NCBI GenBank assembly: GCA_964435775.1
Contig: CAYTAP010000106.1
Location: 1 to 14,472, forward strand
Origin: CAYTAP01 sp964435775
GTDB taxonomy: Bacteria; Planctomycetota; Phycisphaerae; Tepidisphaerales; Tepidisphaeraceae
DNA length: 14,472 nt
Direction of reading: 5' to 3'
Positions 6,694 to 14,411 of the stretch are shown here, in pieces. The notes beneath the pieces were generated by a model. It saw only the letters and a list, made by a program, of their open reading frames with translations. It made no database searches and was not told the DNA's origin. The position numbers and the translations under genes are program-made. Within the stretch, counting starts at the first letter, position 1. Each line of letters begins with the position of its first letter.

Positions 6694-7803
6694 TCACAGC
6701 GCCTCGAGCCTGTGGCGTTTGTCGAGATCGAGGAGGGCATCGATGAGGGGGTCGAGGTGGCCGGCGATGATTTGGTCGAGGTTGAAGTTTTTGTCGCCGC
6801 CGGCGTCGCCGCCGAGGCGGTGGTCGGTGCAGCGGTCTTGGGGGAAGTTGTAGGTGCGGATGCGCTGGGAGCGGTCGCCGGAGCCCATCATGGCGCGGCG
6901 GGCGGACGATTGCGCGGCGTGTTGTTTGGCTTGTTCGGCTTCATAGAGGGTGGCGCGGAGGAGGGCCCAGGCGCGCTCCTTGTTTTGCGCTTGCGATTTG
7001 TGCTCGGTCATTTTGAAGCGCAGGCCGCTGGGCTTGTGAAAAAGCTGCCAGCCGGTTTCGACCTTGTTGACGTTTTGGCCGCCGGGGCCGCCGCCGCGGC
7101 AACCGGATTCCTCGACATCCTTCGGGTTGATGTCGATCTGGACATCGGGCATTTCGGGCAACACGGCGACCGTGGCGGCGGAGGTGTGGATGCGGCCTTG
7201 GGTCTCGGTCTCGGGCACGCGCTGGACGCGATGGCCGCCGCCTTCGAATTGAAGATGGCGGTAGGCGCCGTCGCCTTTGATGTTGACGATGACTTCCTTG
7301 AAGCCGCCGCGTTCGCTGGGGGAGAAGTCGGAGGTGTCGAAGCGCCAGCCGTGGGCGTCGCAGTAGCGGCGGTACATTTCGTAGAGATCGCCGACAAAGA
7401 GCGCCGCCTCGTCTCCGCCGGTCCCGGCGCGGATTTCGACGAAGAAGGATTCGATCGCGTTGTCTTCGGCCGCGACGAAATCATCCTTGAGCGATTCAAG
7501 CAGCGCCGCGGCCTTCGCCTTCGCCTCGGGAAGCTCCGCCGCCGCCAACTCGGCCATTTCCCGGTCCTGGCGATTGTTCGACAGCTCCGTCAGCTCCTCG
7601 ACCTGCGCCGCGTGCTTGCGATACTCGGCGTACTTCACGACGACCGGCTCGATCTGCCCCGCCTCCCGCGCCGCCGACACAACCTCCTGATGGCGCGACA
7701 AGAACGCCGGATCGTTCAACTGACTTTGCAGATAGGCGTGGCGATCCCGCGTTTCATCGAGTCGGCGAAACAGCGCGGATGCGTTGGCTGGATCGGACAT
7801 CAT
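6694..7803 (-). CDS. prfA: Peptide chain release factor 1
   Basis: RF1 reads UAA and UAG in the ribosomal A site and triggers hydrolysis of peptidyl-tRNA. The 369-residue protein has the PCRF domain (about 1-205) with the RF1-type tripeptide PET at 197-199 inside [18 protein letters not shown]. RF2 would carry SPF there, so this is RF1. The catalytic GGQ is at 241-243 in [15 protein letters not shown]; the proline before GGQ replaces the commoner alanine. The rest resembles cyanobacterial and plastid RF1 ([14 protein letters not shown]). Two ATGs in tandem (7803 and 7800) are possible starts. The first overlaps the yidC stop in an ATGA, so translation is probably coupled to yidC. prmC, the usual partner methyltransferase gene, is not adjacent. 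Confidence 0.95.
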   Translation of the reverse strand: [369 protein letters not shown]

Positions 7804-9940
7804 TTTTTCCGGTCGGAAGCCCGGCGCATTTCCTCGGCCTTGGCTTGCAGGTCGGCCAGCCAGCCGCCGAGACCGCCGAAGGGTTTCTTTGGCTTGCCGC
7901 CGCCTTTGCCGCCGTGGCCGTTGCCCGAGTCATCATCATGCCCGCGTTTGCTCGCACGGGTTGGTTTGACTTCCACCAGCACTTTCCCGGCCTTCTCCGC
8001 CTCCTGCTGGCGGTTGATGTGATCGCGGATGCGCTTTTGCTCGAGGATACCGATGCCGGAGCTTGTGGCGATGTAGAGGTTCAAGCCGCTCGGGCCGGTG
8101 TAGAGGAACAGGGGGAAGAGCAAGCTCATGTACTGCATCATCTTCTGCTGCTTTTCCTGCTCCGGCGTGGCGGCCGGGGGGCGCGGGGTGTACTTCTGTT
8201 GAAGGAAATAAACCACACCGAGGATGATCGGCAGCAGGTTCAAGCCGTCGATCGTGAAAAAGAGAATGTGGACCGGATGCGAGAAGGTGATCAGGTGATC
8301 CGGCTGGGAGAGGTCGTGGATCCAGGTCAGGCCGTAGAAAAACGGCGCCTGGCGCAGCTCAAACGTGTTCTGCAACATGCTCCAGAGCGCGATCCAGATC
8401 GGCATCTGCAGGAACATCGGCAGGCAACCCAGGATCGGCGTGACGCCCTGNNNNNNNNNNGGGTCTTGTAGAACTGCATCATCGCCTTGTTCAGTTCTTC
8501 CTTGTTGTCGCCGTATTTCTTCCGGAGGCGCTCCATCTCCGGGCCCATCTTGCCCATGCTCTGCATCGAGATCGTCGATTTCTTGGTGATCGGATGGAGC
8601 AGGAGGCGCACGACGACGACCAGGCCGATGATCGCCATCCCCCAGTCGCGGAAGATGAAGTGGAAGCCCTGCAGCAGCATGACCAGCAGATCGACCAGCC
8701 ACCCGAAGGCGCACCAACTGCTCATCGTCGTCAGCGTCAGGTTGTAGCTGATCGGCGGCTTGGAATAATAATCGCTGTTGAGCAGGGCGCGGGGCTTGGG
8801 ACCAAAGAAAACCGCCAGCGGAATCTCGGCCGATTCCCCGGGCTTCACCTCCATCGGTTCGGTGGCGAAGGTCATGACGACCTGCCGATCCACGGCCTCG
8901 GAATCCGGATTCAACGCGCGGGTGTCCACGCTCTTGAGATAATTGGGCACATGCGCGCCTCCCAGTGGGATCGGACGGACGATCGCATCAAAATAAACGC
9001 TGCTCGCCCCGGCCCATAAAACGTGCAGGCCATCCTTGTTCTTCAGAAAGTCCTTCGACTCCATCTTTTTGGAAAAGTCGTAGACCATCTCATGATTGAT
9101 CTTCACAATCCCCTCATCCCAGTACCCCGCGATGATCTGGCGGTCATCGTGGCTGAGGACTTCCTGCCGCGGAGGCGTGGGGCCATTGAAGCTCAGCGAC
9201 ACCTTCATCGGTCGGGCGGCATCGGTGATCGTGTAGTCAGCGCGGAGCTCATACCCCTTGCCGGCGCTGTCGCCGGGGAAGAGCTCGTAGCGCTTGTGGA
9301 TCGTCAACAATTTTCCGTCGGCCGACGCGATGTCCAGCGCATAGGTCGCGCTCGATTGATCGGAACTCACCAGCGTCCACGCGGTGCCCGTCAGGTCGAG
9401 CGACTTGCCGTCAATAACGACCGATCGCGTCGCCAGTGAACGCGTGCTCGCGGAGTCGATCGACTCGGGATGCTGGAATGCGAACGGTTCGTTGTCCCCG
9501 ATGTGCTCGCGGTAGCGGTTGAGTGCCACGGACTCGACCCCCGCGCCCTGGGAGGAGAGCGTCAGCGCCATGGGGTACTTCAGCTTGCCCTTGGGGTCAA
9601 AGGTTGAGTTGCCCAGTGTTGTCGTTTGAGCGACGGCCGGGCGGCTCGACGGTGACAGCGGGGTTAACGCCCGCAAGCCGCTGGTCCGCGTCGCCGCCTG
9701 GGCGGTCGCGGGCTGGCCATTGGCAGTGACGGTGGGGTTGGTGGCAGCGGCTTGGGCGTGATCCGCCTCGTGTCCTTCATCCCCCCCGGACGTTTGCGCA
9801 ACAGGCTGTGTGGCCGACGGCTTGGTCGTCGGCCCGAGGGTCCAGTTGTTCTTCTTCGCAAGATAGCCCAGGAATCCCTGCCATCCCAGAAACAATGCGA
9901 AGATGACCACCATCCCGATGATCAGTCTTTTGGTATCCAT
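7800..9940 (-). CDS. yidC: Membrane protein insertase YidC, interrupted by an assembly gap
   Basis: YidC inserts proteins into the inner membrane alone or with SecYEG. The N-terminal part (9940 to 8461, 493 residues) has a first transmembrane helix (IIGMVVIFALFLGW), a low-complexity Pro/Thr/Ala linker, a large periplasmic P1 domain, then the conserved core VVRLLLHPITKKSTISMQSM with the groove arginine at about R445, and ERLRKKYGDNKEELNKAMMQFYKT. The C-terminal part (8450 to 7800, 216 residues) continues with QGVTPILGCLPMFLQMPIW, the remaining helices, and a basic Gly/Lys-rich tail. The two parts are in different frames only because of the ten N at 8451-8460. A single-base overlap of the flanks would restore YKTQGVTP, matching the family, and give about 709 residues. 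This is longer than E. coli YidC (548), owing to the linker and tail. The start has no clear Shine-Dalgarno. The stop overlaps the prfA start. Confidence 0.93.
8451..8460. other. Run of 10 N (scaffold gap) inside yidC
   Basis: Ten unknown bases join two contigs within the conserved YidC core. The length is a placeholder: keeping it breaks the reading frame, so it should not be read as a frameshift or pseudogene. Confidence 0.97.
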
Positions 9941-9954
9941 AATTCAGTGGTCGG

Positions 9955-9977
9955 GGTTCAGGGTTCAGGGTTCAGGG
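9955..9977. repeat. Heptamer tandem repeat GGTTCAG x3
   Basis: Three perfect copies of GGTTCAG run from 9955 to 9975 and end in GG. The repeat lies 15 bases upstream of the yidC start on the other strand sense, within the yidC-phosphoesterase spacer. Part of a compound repeat with the elements at 9986-10062. Confidence 0.8.
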
Positions 9978-9985
9978 TGTTGATG

Positions 9986-10045
9986 CCCGTTGTCCGTTGT
10001 CAGTGGTCAGTGGTCAGTGGCATTGAGAAAGCAACGGACAACGGG
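9986..10045. repeat. 14-bp perfect inverted repeat enclosing a heptamer repeat
   Basis: CCCGTTGTCCGTTG at 9986-9999 is the exact reverse complement of CAACGGACAACGGG at 10032-10045. The 32-base loop contains three CAGTGGT-type heptamers (10001-10021, the last ending in C). The whole element sits between the phosphoesterase stop and the yidC start, both minus strand, so it would be transcribed if these genes form one unit. Confidence 0.8.
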
Positions 10046-10062
10046 CCACGGACAACGGACCA
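10046..10062. repeat. 17-base dispersed repeat, copy 2
   Basis: Second copy of CCACGGACAACGGACCA, directly abutting the right arm of the inverted repeat. It ends 6 bases from the phosphoesterase stop codon (10069-10071, minus strand). Its internal GGACAACGG also matches the inverted-repeat arms. Confidence 0.7.
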
Positions 10063-10068
10063 AGGCCG

Positions 10069-10818
10069 TCATCGCCCATCGAGCAGTCGGGTTCCCAGAA
10101 AGTCGTCGAGGGCGTCGATCGCCGCGACCTTCTTCACGGTCGTTTTCACGTCATAGTCCAACCGGACAAACTCCAGCATTTTTTCATCCACAATCACAAA
10201 GCTGCTTCGCGGGTCGCGGTCGCGGGGCTGACCGACGCTTCCGACGTTGACCACCGCCTTTTCATCCGTGAGTTCAAACTTGTAGTCAAGCTCATCGGGG
10301 CTGTAAAAGTCCGGTCCTTCGAGGAAAATCCCCGGCACATGGGTGTGTCCCACGAAGCAAAGCCGCTCAAAACGCTCGAAAATCGACACAAACTTCCCCG
10401 GATTCGTGTAAATGTCATCCGGGAAAATATATTCGTTGATCGGACGGCGCGGGCTGGCATGGACCGCGACAAACTCATTGGTCTTCACCCGCGCCGGCAG
10501 GTTCGCCAGAAACTTCCACCGCTCGGCCCGGCGAACCGGATCGGGATCATCCTCAAAGCATTGCCGCGTCCAGTAGCTGGCCGACTCGGCGCCGCTGTTG
10601 AAGTTGAACGGCTCATACAGCACCGCGAAGTCGTGATTGCCCAGCAAGGCCGCCCGGCAGCGCGTCCGGACCAGGTCCAGACATTCCATCGGATTCGGCC
10701 CGTATCCCACGACATCGCCCAGGCAGACAATGTGCTGAATCCCCCGCCGATCAATCTCGGCCAATACCGCCGTCAGGGCTTCGAGGTTGCCGTGAATGTC
10801 GCTGACAATGGCGAACAT
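10069..10818 (-). CDS. Calcineurin-like metallophosphoesterase
   Basis: This is a 249-residue two-metal phosphoesterase of the YfcE/bacterial protein-phosphatase-like group, probably cytoplasmic as there is no signal peptide. All metal-site motifs are present: SDIHGN (D7, H9), GDVVGYGP (D35), GNHD (N61-D63), VHASP (H120) and VGHTHVPG (H158, H160), followed by NVGSVGQPRD (191-200). Substrates in this family range from nucleotides and cyclic dinucleotide-like compounds to phosphoproteins, and the sequence does not decide between them. The start at 10818 begins directly with MFAIVSDIHGN, the usual N-terminus. It is transcribed divergently from the HU-family gene and lies upstream of yidC on the same strand, separated by the repeat cluster at 9955-10062. 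Confidence 0.9.
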   Translation of the reverse strand: MFAIVSDIHGNLEALTAVLAEIDRRGIQHIVCLGDVVGYGPNPMECLDLVRTRCRAALLGNHDFAVLYEPFNFNSGAESASYWTRQCFEDDPDPVRRAERWKFLANLPARVKTNEFVAVHASPRRPINEYIFPDDIYTNPGKFVSIFERFERLCFVGHTHVPGIFLEGPDFYSPDELDYKFELTDEKAVVNVGSVGQPRDRDPRSSFVIVDEKMLEFVRLDYDVKTTVKKVAAIDALDDFLGTRLLDGR

Positions 10819-10990
10819 GCCGCTGTATCCCGCCTTTGATTCGCCACCGCCCGAAGCGCCAACACCAATGGAAGCTGTCCCGCCCCACTCATCGCCGCAG
10901 GCTGATCGTATGGAAATCGCCCCACCCCGTCAACGGAAGTGAAATGCCGTCGATCCGCGCGAAACCTCGCGGGACGCCGGTTCACAAGAC

Positions 10991-11019
10991 TTGCAATTCA
11001 TCCAACGTCGTAGCATGAT
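10991..11019 (+). promoter_or_regulatory. Possible promoter of the HU-family gene
   Basis: TTGCAA (10991-10996) and CATGAT (11014-11019) match the sigma-70-type consensus at 4 of 6 bases each with a 17-base spacer. They lie 56 bases upstream of the HU start, in the divergent intergenic region. This is a pattern match only. Confidence 0.35.
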
Positions 11020-11065
11020 TCAAGCCGCATTAAGTCTGTTGCCCATCGAATGTTACCCAGCTTTC

Positions 11066-11070
11066 GAGGA
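11066..11070 (+). promoter_or_regulatory. Shine-Dalgarno that sets the HU start
   Basis: GAGGA ends 4 bases before the ATG at 11075. It supports this start over the upstream ATG at 10991, which would add 28 residues that do not look like HU. Confidence 0.6.
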
Positions 11071-11074
11071 ACGC

Positions 11075-11452
11075 ATGGCCACCATCACCAAGAAAGAGCT
11101 TATCGACAGGATCGCGGTGAAGACCAAGTACCGTCGCGTGGAGGTCAAGGAGATCGTGCAGCAGTTCCTCGACCAGGTGATCAGCGACCTTGGCAAAGGA
11201 AACCGCCTTGAGTTCCGCGACTTCGGCGTTTTTGAAACCAAAGTCCGCAAGGCGCGCAAAGCGCAAAACCCCAAGACGCTCGAGCCCGTGGCCGTGCCCG
11301 AGAAACGAACCGTCAAGTTCAAGGTCGGGCGACTCATGAAGCAGCGTCTGGGCAGCATGACCGGCGCGGCCATCGGCGACGACGCGGGCGATGTGGTGGA
11401 CATGTCCGATTCGGGCAACGGGGATGGCGATCAATCGGATGATTCCGAATAA
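11075..11452 (+). CDS. HU/IHF-family nucleoid protein with acidic C-terminal tail
   Basis: This encodes a 125-residue DNA-bending nucleoid protein. Residues 1-95 are the HU/IHF fold: helical dimer region TKKELIDRIAVKTKYRRVEVKEIVQQFLD, RLEFRDFGVFE (44-54), the beta-arm ARKAQNPKT (60-68) with the intercalating proline P66, and VKFKVGRLMKQRL (80-92). The tail at 101-125 is unusual: 10 Asp/Glu and no Lys/Arg, rich in Gly and Ser. Standard HU is about 90 residues and ends near the fold. HU and IHF alpha/beta subunits cannot be separated from this alone, so no symbol is given. The acidic tail could compete with DNA for the basic body or mediate protein contacts; this is inference. The gene is first on the plus-strand side of a divergent pair with the phosphoesterase. 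Confidence 0.93.
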   Translation: MATITKKELIDRIAVKTKYRRVEVKEIVQQFLDQVISDLGKGNRLEFRDFGVFETKVRKARKAQNPKTLEPVAVPEKRTVKFKVGRLMKQRLGSMTGAAIGDDAGDVVDMSDSGNGDGDQSDDSE

Positions 11453-11485
11453 CCCGCGCGGGAGTGTCCGACCGCCGCGGTGGGC

Positions 11486-11590
11486 ATGATGAGCCTCCGC
11501 CGACGCATCCGCAATTCCCTCCTGTTGACGATCTCTGCGGTCATGCCGGACGAGGGTCAACCCATCCCGTGCCTTGAGCGTCTGGCATGA
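11486..11590 (+). CDS. Possible short ORF coupled to bioF
   Basis: A 34-codon frame starts at tandem ATGs (11486, 11489) and ends in TGA at 11588-11590, overlapping the bioF ATG in an ATGA. Its product starts MMSLRRRIRNSLLLTIS, a basic then hydrophobic N-terminus, followed by a short polar part with one Cys. It matches no family I know. The ribosome binding site is weak (GGTGGG just upstream). The overlap is the only real support: bioF itself has a poor ribosome binding site, so coupling is plausible, but a frame of this size can arise by chance. Confidence 0.25.
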   Translation: MMSLRRRIRNSLLLTISAVMPDEGQPIPCLERLA

Positions 11591-12819
11591 ACGAACAGCT
11601 AACCACCATGTTGGACGGGGCGCTCGCCAGCCGCCGGAAGATGCGTTTGCTTCGCACGCGCCTTCCGCTTGGCGCGCTCGATGCCACGCATGTGGAATGC
11701 AACGGCCGACGGCTCGTCAATTTCGCCTCCAACAATTACCTCGGCTTGACCCATCACCCCCGCGTCATCGACGCGATGACCCGCGCCATGAGCGACGGCG
11801 GCGTCGGCAGCGGGGCGGCGTCCCTCATCACCGGATATACGCCGATTCACGAGCAGGCCGAGCGGGCGATCGCGCAATGGAAGCACACCCAGGCGGCGAT
11901 CATCCTCCCCAGCGGCTACCAGGCGAATCAAGCCGTCATCCAGGCCTTGGCGGCGGTTCCAACACTTTCCGCCGCCGGCGTCGAACACAACCGCGACGTT
12001 CGATTCCTGATCGACAAGCTCGCGCACGCGTCGCTCATCCAGGCCGTTCGCGGCTCGGGTCGGCCGTTTCGGGTGTTTCCTCACAATCACCTGTCCAAAC
12101 TCGCTCGCCTGCTGGAGGCGTCGCCCGACGATCAATTGCAGGTCGTCGTCACCGAATCGATCTTCAGCATGGATGGGGACGCCGCCGACCTGCATGGATT
12201 GGCGGAACTAAAAAAACGTCACCCGTTCGTGCTTGTTCTGGATGAAGCCCACGCCGGCGGCGTCTATGGCGCCGAGGGAAGCGGTTACGCCGCCGAACTC
12301 GGGCTGACGGAGGTCGCGGACGTGACGATCGTCACCTTGTCCAAGGCGCTGGGTCTCGCTGGCGGGGCAATCTGCAGCTCGTCCGCTTTTTGTGATGCGG
12401 TGATGAACTTCGCCCCGGCCGCGATTTATTCGACGAACGTCCCCCCCGCAATCGCCGGCGGCGCGATCGCCGCACTCGACGTCATCAAAGCCGAGCCGTG
12501 GCGGCAGGAGCGCGTTCGAGCGTTATCCCGACAATTCCGGGATGAACTGACGGCCGGCGGGGTTTCACTCTTGCATGCCGGCTCCGCCTCTGGCGTTGCC
12601 GGGGGTGATTCGCCTATTGTCCCCTTGCCGCTGGGCGACGAAAATGCCGCACTGTCCGCCGCCGAAACCCTGCGGTCTCGCGGGTTTCTCGTCATGGCGA
12701 TCCGCCCCCCCACCGTACCGCGTGGGGGAAGCCGTTTGCGGGTGACGCTCTCGTGCGAGCACACGGACGGCGAACTCGCCGCACTCATCGGCGCCCTCAA
12801 AGAGATGATTGTCCGGTGA
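11587..12819 (+). CDS. bioF: 8-amino-7-oxononanoate synthase (alpha-oxoamine synthase)
   Basis: This PLP enzyme condenses pimeloyl-ACP or -CoA with L-alanine to 8-amino-7-oxononanoate, the first step of the biotin ring pathway. The 410-residue protein shows family landmarks: FASNNYLGL (46-54), the glycine-rich GGVGSGAASLITG (71-83), PSGYQAN (108-114), DKLAHASL with H147, ESIFSMDGD (190-198), DEAHAGGVYG (219-228), the Schiff-base K253 in TLSKALGLAGG, and AIRPPTVPRGGSRLRVTLS (371-389), which is particularly typical of BioF. Glycine C-acetyltransferase (Kbl) is the main alternative and cannot be fully excluded. No bioA, bioB or bioD is adjacent. The start at 11587 has a poor Shine-Dalgarno and overlaps the stop of a short upstream frame. 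mgtE follows after 19 bases. Confidence 0.87.
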   Translation: MNEQLTTMLDGALASRRKMRLLRTRLPLGALDATHVECNGRRLVNFASNNYLGLTHHPRVIDAMTRAMSDGGVGSGAASLITGYTPIHEQAERAIAQWKHTQAAIILPSGYQANQAVIQALAAVPTLSAAGVEHNRDVRFLIDKLAHASLIQAVRGSGRPFRVFPHNHLSKLARLLEASPDDQLQVVVTESIFSMDGDAADLHGLAELKKRHPFVLVLDEAHAGGVYGAEGSGYAAELGLTEVADVTIVTLSKALGLAGGAICSSSAFCDAVMNFAPAAIYSTNVPPAIAGGAIAALDVIKAEPWRQERVRALSRQFRDELTAGGVSLLHAGSASGVAGGDSPIVPLPLGDENAALSAAETLRSRGFLVMAIRPPTVPRGGSRLRVTLSCEHTDGELAALIGALKEMIVR

Positions 12820-12827
12820 AGCAAGCT

Positions 12828-12834
12828 GAGGTGA
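12828..12834 (+). promoter_or_regulatory. Shine-Dalgarno of mgtE
   Basis: GAGGTGA ends 4 bases before the mgtE ATG and begins 8 bases after the bioF stop codon. It supports this start and independent initiation within a shared transcript. Confidence 0.65.
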
Positions 12835-12838
12835 TTCG

Positions 12839-14221
12839 ATGATCGGAGCCGTCCTCCAACCTGAGTTTGAAGAGCTCATCCAGGGCAAGCGATGGAATGA
12901 GCTGCGCGAGGTCGTTTCATCGCTCGACCCCTCCGATGTCGCGGCGATCCTGATGGATTTGCCCGACGAGGACAACGCCGCCATTTTCCGCGTCCTCCCC
13001 CGTGAATCGGCCGGGCAGGTTTTCGGGTATCTCCCGCTGGACAATCAGGAATCGCTCCTCCGCGCATTCACCAACGACCAGATGCGCGGCGTCCTGGAGA
13101 ACATGACCCCGGACGACCGCACGCACCTGCTCAGCGAGCTGCCGGCCGAGGTCACGCGCCGGCTGCTCGAGATGCTCAGCCCCGAAGCGCTGCAAACCGC
13201 CCGTGACCTCCTGGGCTATCCCCCTGAAACCGCCGGGCGATACATGACCCCGCGCTACGTCGCACTCAAGCCGCAGATGACCGCATACGAGGCGCTGGCA
13301 CACGTCAGGAAAACCAGCCGGGGCAAGGAAACCTTGAACGTCCTCTACATCGTCGACGAGGCCGGGAAACTGCTCAAGGAAATCTCCCTTGGCGCCCTGG
13401 TGCTGGCCGACGACCACACCCGCGTGGAGGACATCACCGACCGCAACCTCGTTTCCGTCCTGGCGACGATGGACCGGGAGGAGGTTGTCGGGGTCTTCGA
13501 ACAATACGACCGTTCGACGCTTCCCGTCACCGACGCCGACGGGCACATGCTCGGGATCATCACCGCCGACGACGTGCTCGACGTCGCGTTGCGCGAAGCG
13601 ACGGAGGACATTCAGAAGATAGGTGGTTCCGAGGCGCTTGACGCTCCATACCCCGAAGTGGGCTTCGCATCGATGGTCCGCAAGCGCGGCGGGTGGCTGG
13701 CGGCGCTGTTCATCGGAGAAACGCTGACCGCCACCGCGATGGGGCATTTCGAGGCGGAGATTCAGCGCGCCGCTGTCGTGGCGCTCTTTGTCCCGCTGAT
13801 CATCAGCAGCGGCGGCAACAGCGGCAGCCAGGCGACGAGCATCATCATCCGCGCGCTGGCGCTGCGCGAGGTGCGCCTGCGGGATTGGTGGTATGTGTTC
13901 GCCCGCGAACTGACGACGAGCCTGACCCTCGGCTTCATCCTAGGCGCGATCGGCTTTCTGCGAATCAGCATCTGGCACTGGTTTGGATGGAACAACTACA
14001 GCGACCACGCCTACATGATGGGCGTCACCGTCTGGATCAGCCTGATCGGGGTCGTCTGCTTCGGATCCGTCGTGGGCAGCATGCTGCCGTTCATCCTCAG
14101 ACGAATGGGCTTCGACCCCGCGACCGCGTCCGCTCCCTTCGTCGCCACGTTCGTGGACGTCACCGGATTGATCATCTACTTCAGCGTCGCGCTGCTCATC
14201 CTGAAGGGAACGCTGCTGTAG
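12839..14221 (+). CDS. mgtE: Magnesium transporter MgtE
   Basis: MgtE is a homodimeric Mg2+ channel of the inner membrane, gated by cytoplasmic Mg2+ binding. The 460-residue protein has all parts. The N-terminal superhelical MgtE domain (about 5-125) contains LPDEDNAAIFRVLP repeats. Two CBS domains follow (about 135-255; MTPRYVALKPQMTAYEAL, STLPVTDADGHMLGIITADDVLDV). A connecting helix leads to five transmembrane helices from about 285, including GGNSGSQATS (325-334) and FDPATASAPFVATFVDVTG (425-443). D440 lies 20 residues from the end and probably corresponds to the pore aspartate D432 of Thermus thermophilus MgtE. No riboswitch is visible upstream: the gene follows bioF by 19 bases and is likely co-transcribed with it. 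The tRNA-Asp gene downstream is convergent. Confidence 0.96.
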   Translation: MIGAVLQPEFEELIQGKRWNELREVVSSLDPSDVAAILMDLPDEDNAAIFRVLPRESAGQVFGYLPLDNQESLLRAFTNDQMRGVLENMTPDDRTHLLSELPAEVTRRLLEMLSPEALQTARDLLGYPPETAGRYMTPRYVALKPQMTAYEALAHVRKTSRGKETLNVLYIVDEAGKLLKEISLGALVLADDHTRVEDITDRNLVSVLATMDREEVVGVFEQYDRSTLPVTDADGHMLGIITADDVLDVALREATEDIQKIGGSEALDAPYPEVGFASMVRKRGGWLAALFIGETLTATAMGHFEAEIQRAAVVALFVPLIISSGGNSGSQATSIIIRALALREVRLRDWWYVFARELTTSLTLGFILGAIGFLRISIWHWFGWNNYSDHAYMMGVTVWISLIGVVCFGSVVGSMLPFILRRMGFDPATASAPFVATFVDVTGLIIYFSVALLILKGTLL

Positions 14222-14411
14222 CCCGGTTCCAAGTCGCTTCAGACGAGATTGTGGGGTTCGCGGCCCCCGCGGACTTCTTTGACCCATGACACAAATGGGC
14301 CGCACACGGCGGGGACCCTACGAGACGAAAATGACGATGTGAGAAAGCACTCGGAGCGATGAACTTCCGATTGCGTGAAGAAATCCGCAGGATCAACAAA
14401 AAATGGACCAG
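14222..14411. other. Spacer between mgtE and tRNA-Asp
   Basis: No gene is supported here. The two transcription units converge. I see no strong hairpin with T-run for mgtE. On the minus strand a run of six T (14398-14403) lies 8 bases past the tRNA end and could help terminate it. Confidence 0.5.

Noticed and set aside
6473..6697. 74-codon minus-strand frame upstream of the HicB-like gene, considered as HicA
   Set aside because: Its sequence is a translation of the dispersed repeats (STGVSPVT, PWSVVRGQ) and lacks the HicA fold pattern and catalytic His.
7061..7120. Unusual GGQ surroundings in RF1 ([17 protein letters not shown])
   Set aside because: Similar wording ([23 protein letters not shown]) is familiar from cyanobacterial and plastid RF1, so only the Pro for Ala change is notable.
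6580..8022. 480-codon plus-strand frame opposite prfA and the end of yidC
   Set aside because: It is the antisense shadow of firmly identified genes; its Ala/Gly/Val-rich composition is what GC-rich antisense frames give.
7800..9940. yidC as a frameshifted pseudogene or two separate genes
   Set aside because: The frame change coincides exactly with the ten N, and both halves are conserved parts of one YidC protein.
10836..11018. 60-codon plus-strand frame in the divergent promoter region
   Set aside because: No ribosome binding site or family pattern; it overlaps the probable HU promoter.
11453..11462. CCCGCGCGGG directly after the HU stop as a terminator
   Set aside because: It is a loop-free 10-base palindrome without a following T-run, so it cannot form a standard terminator hairpin.
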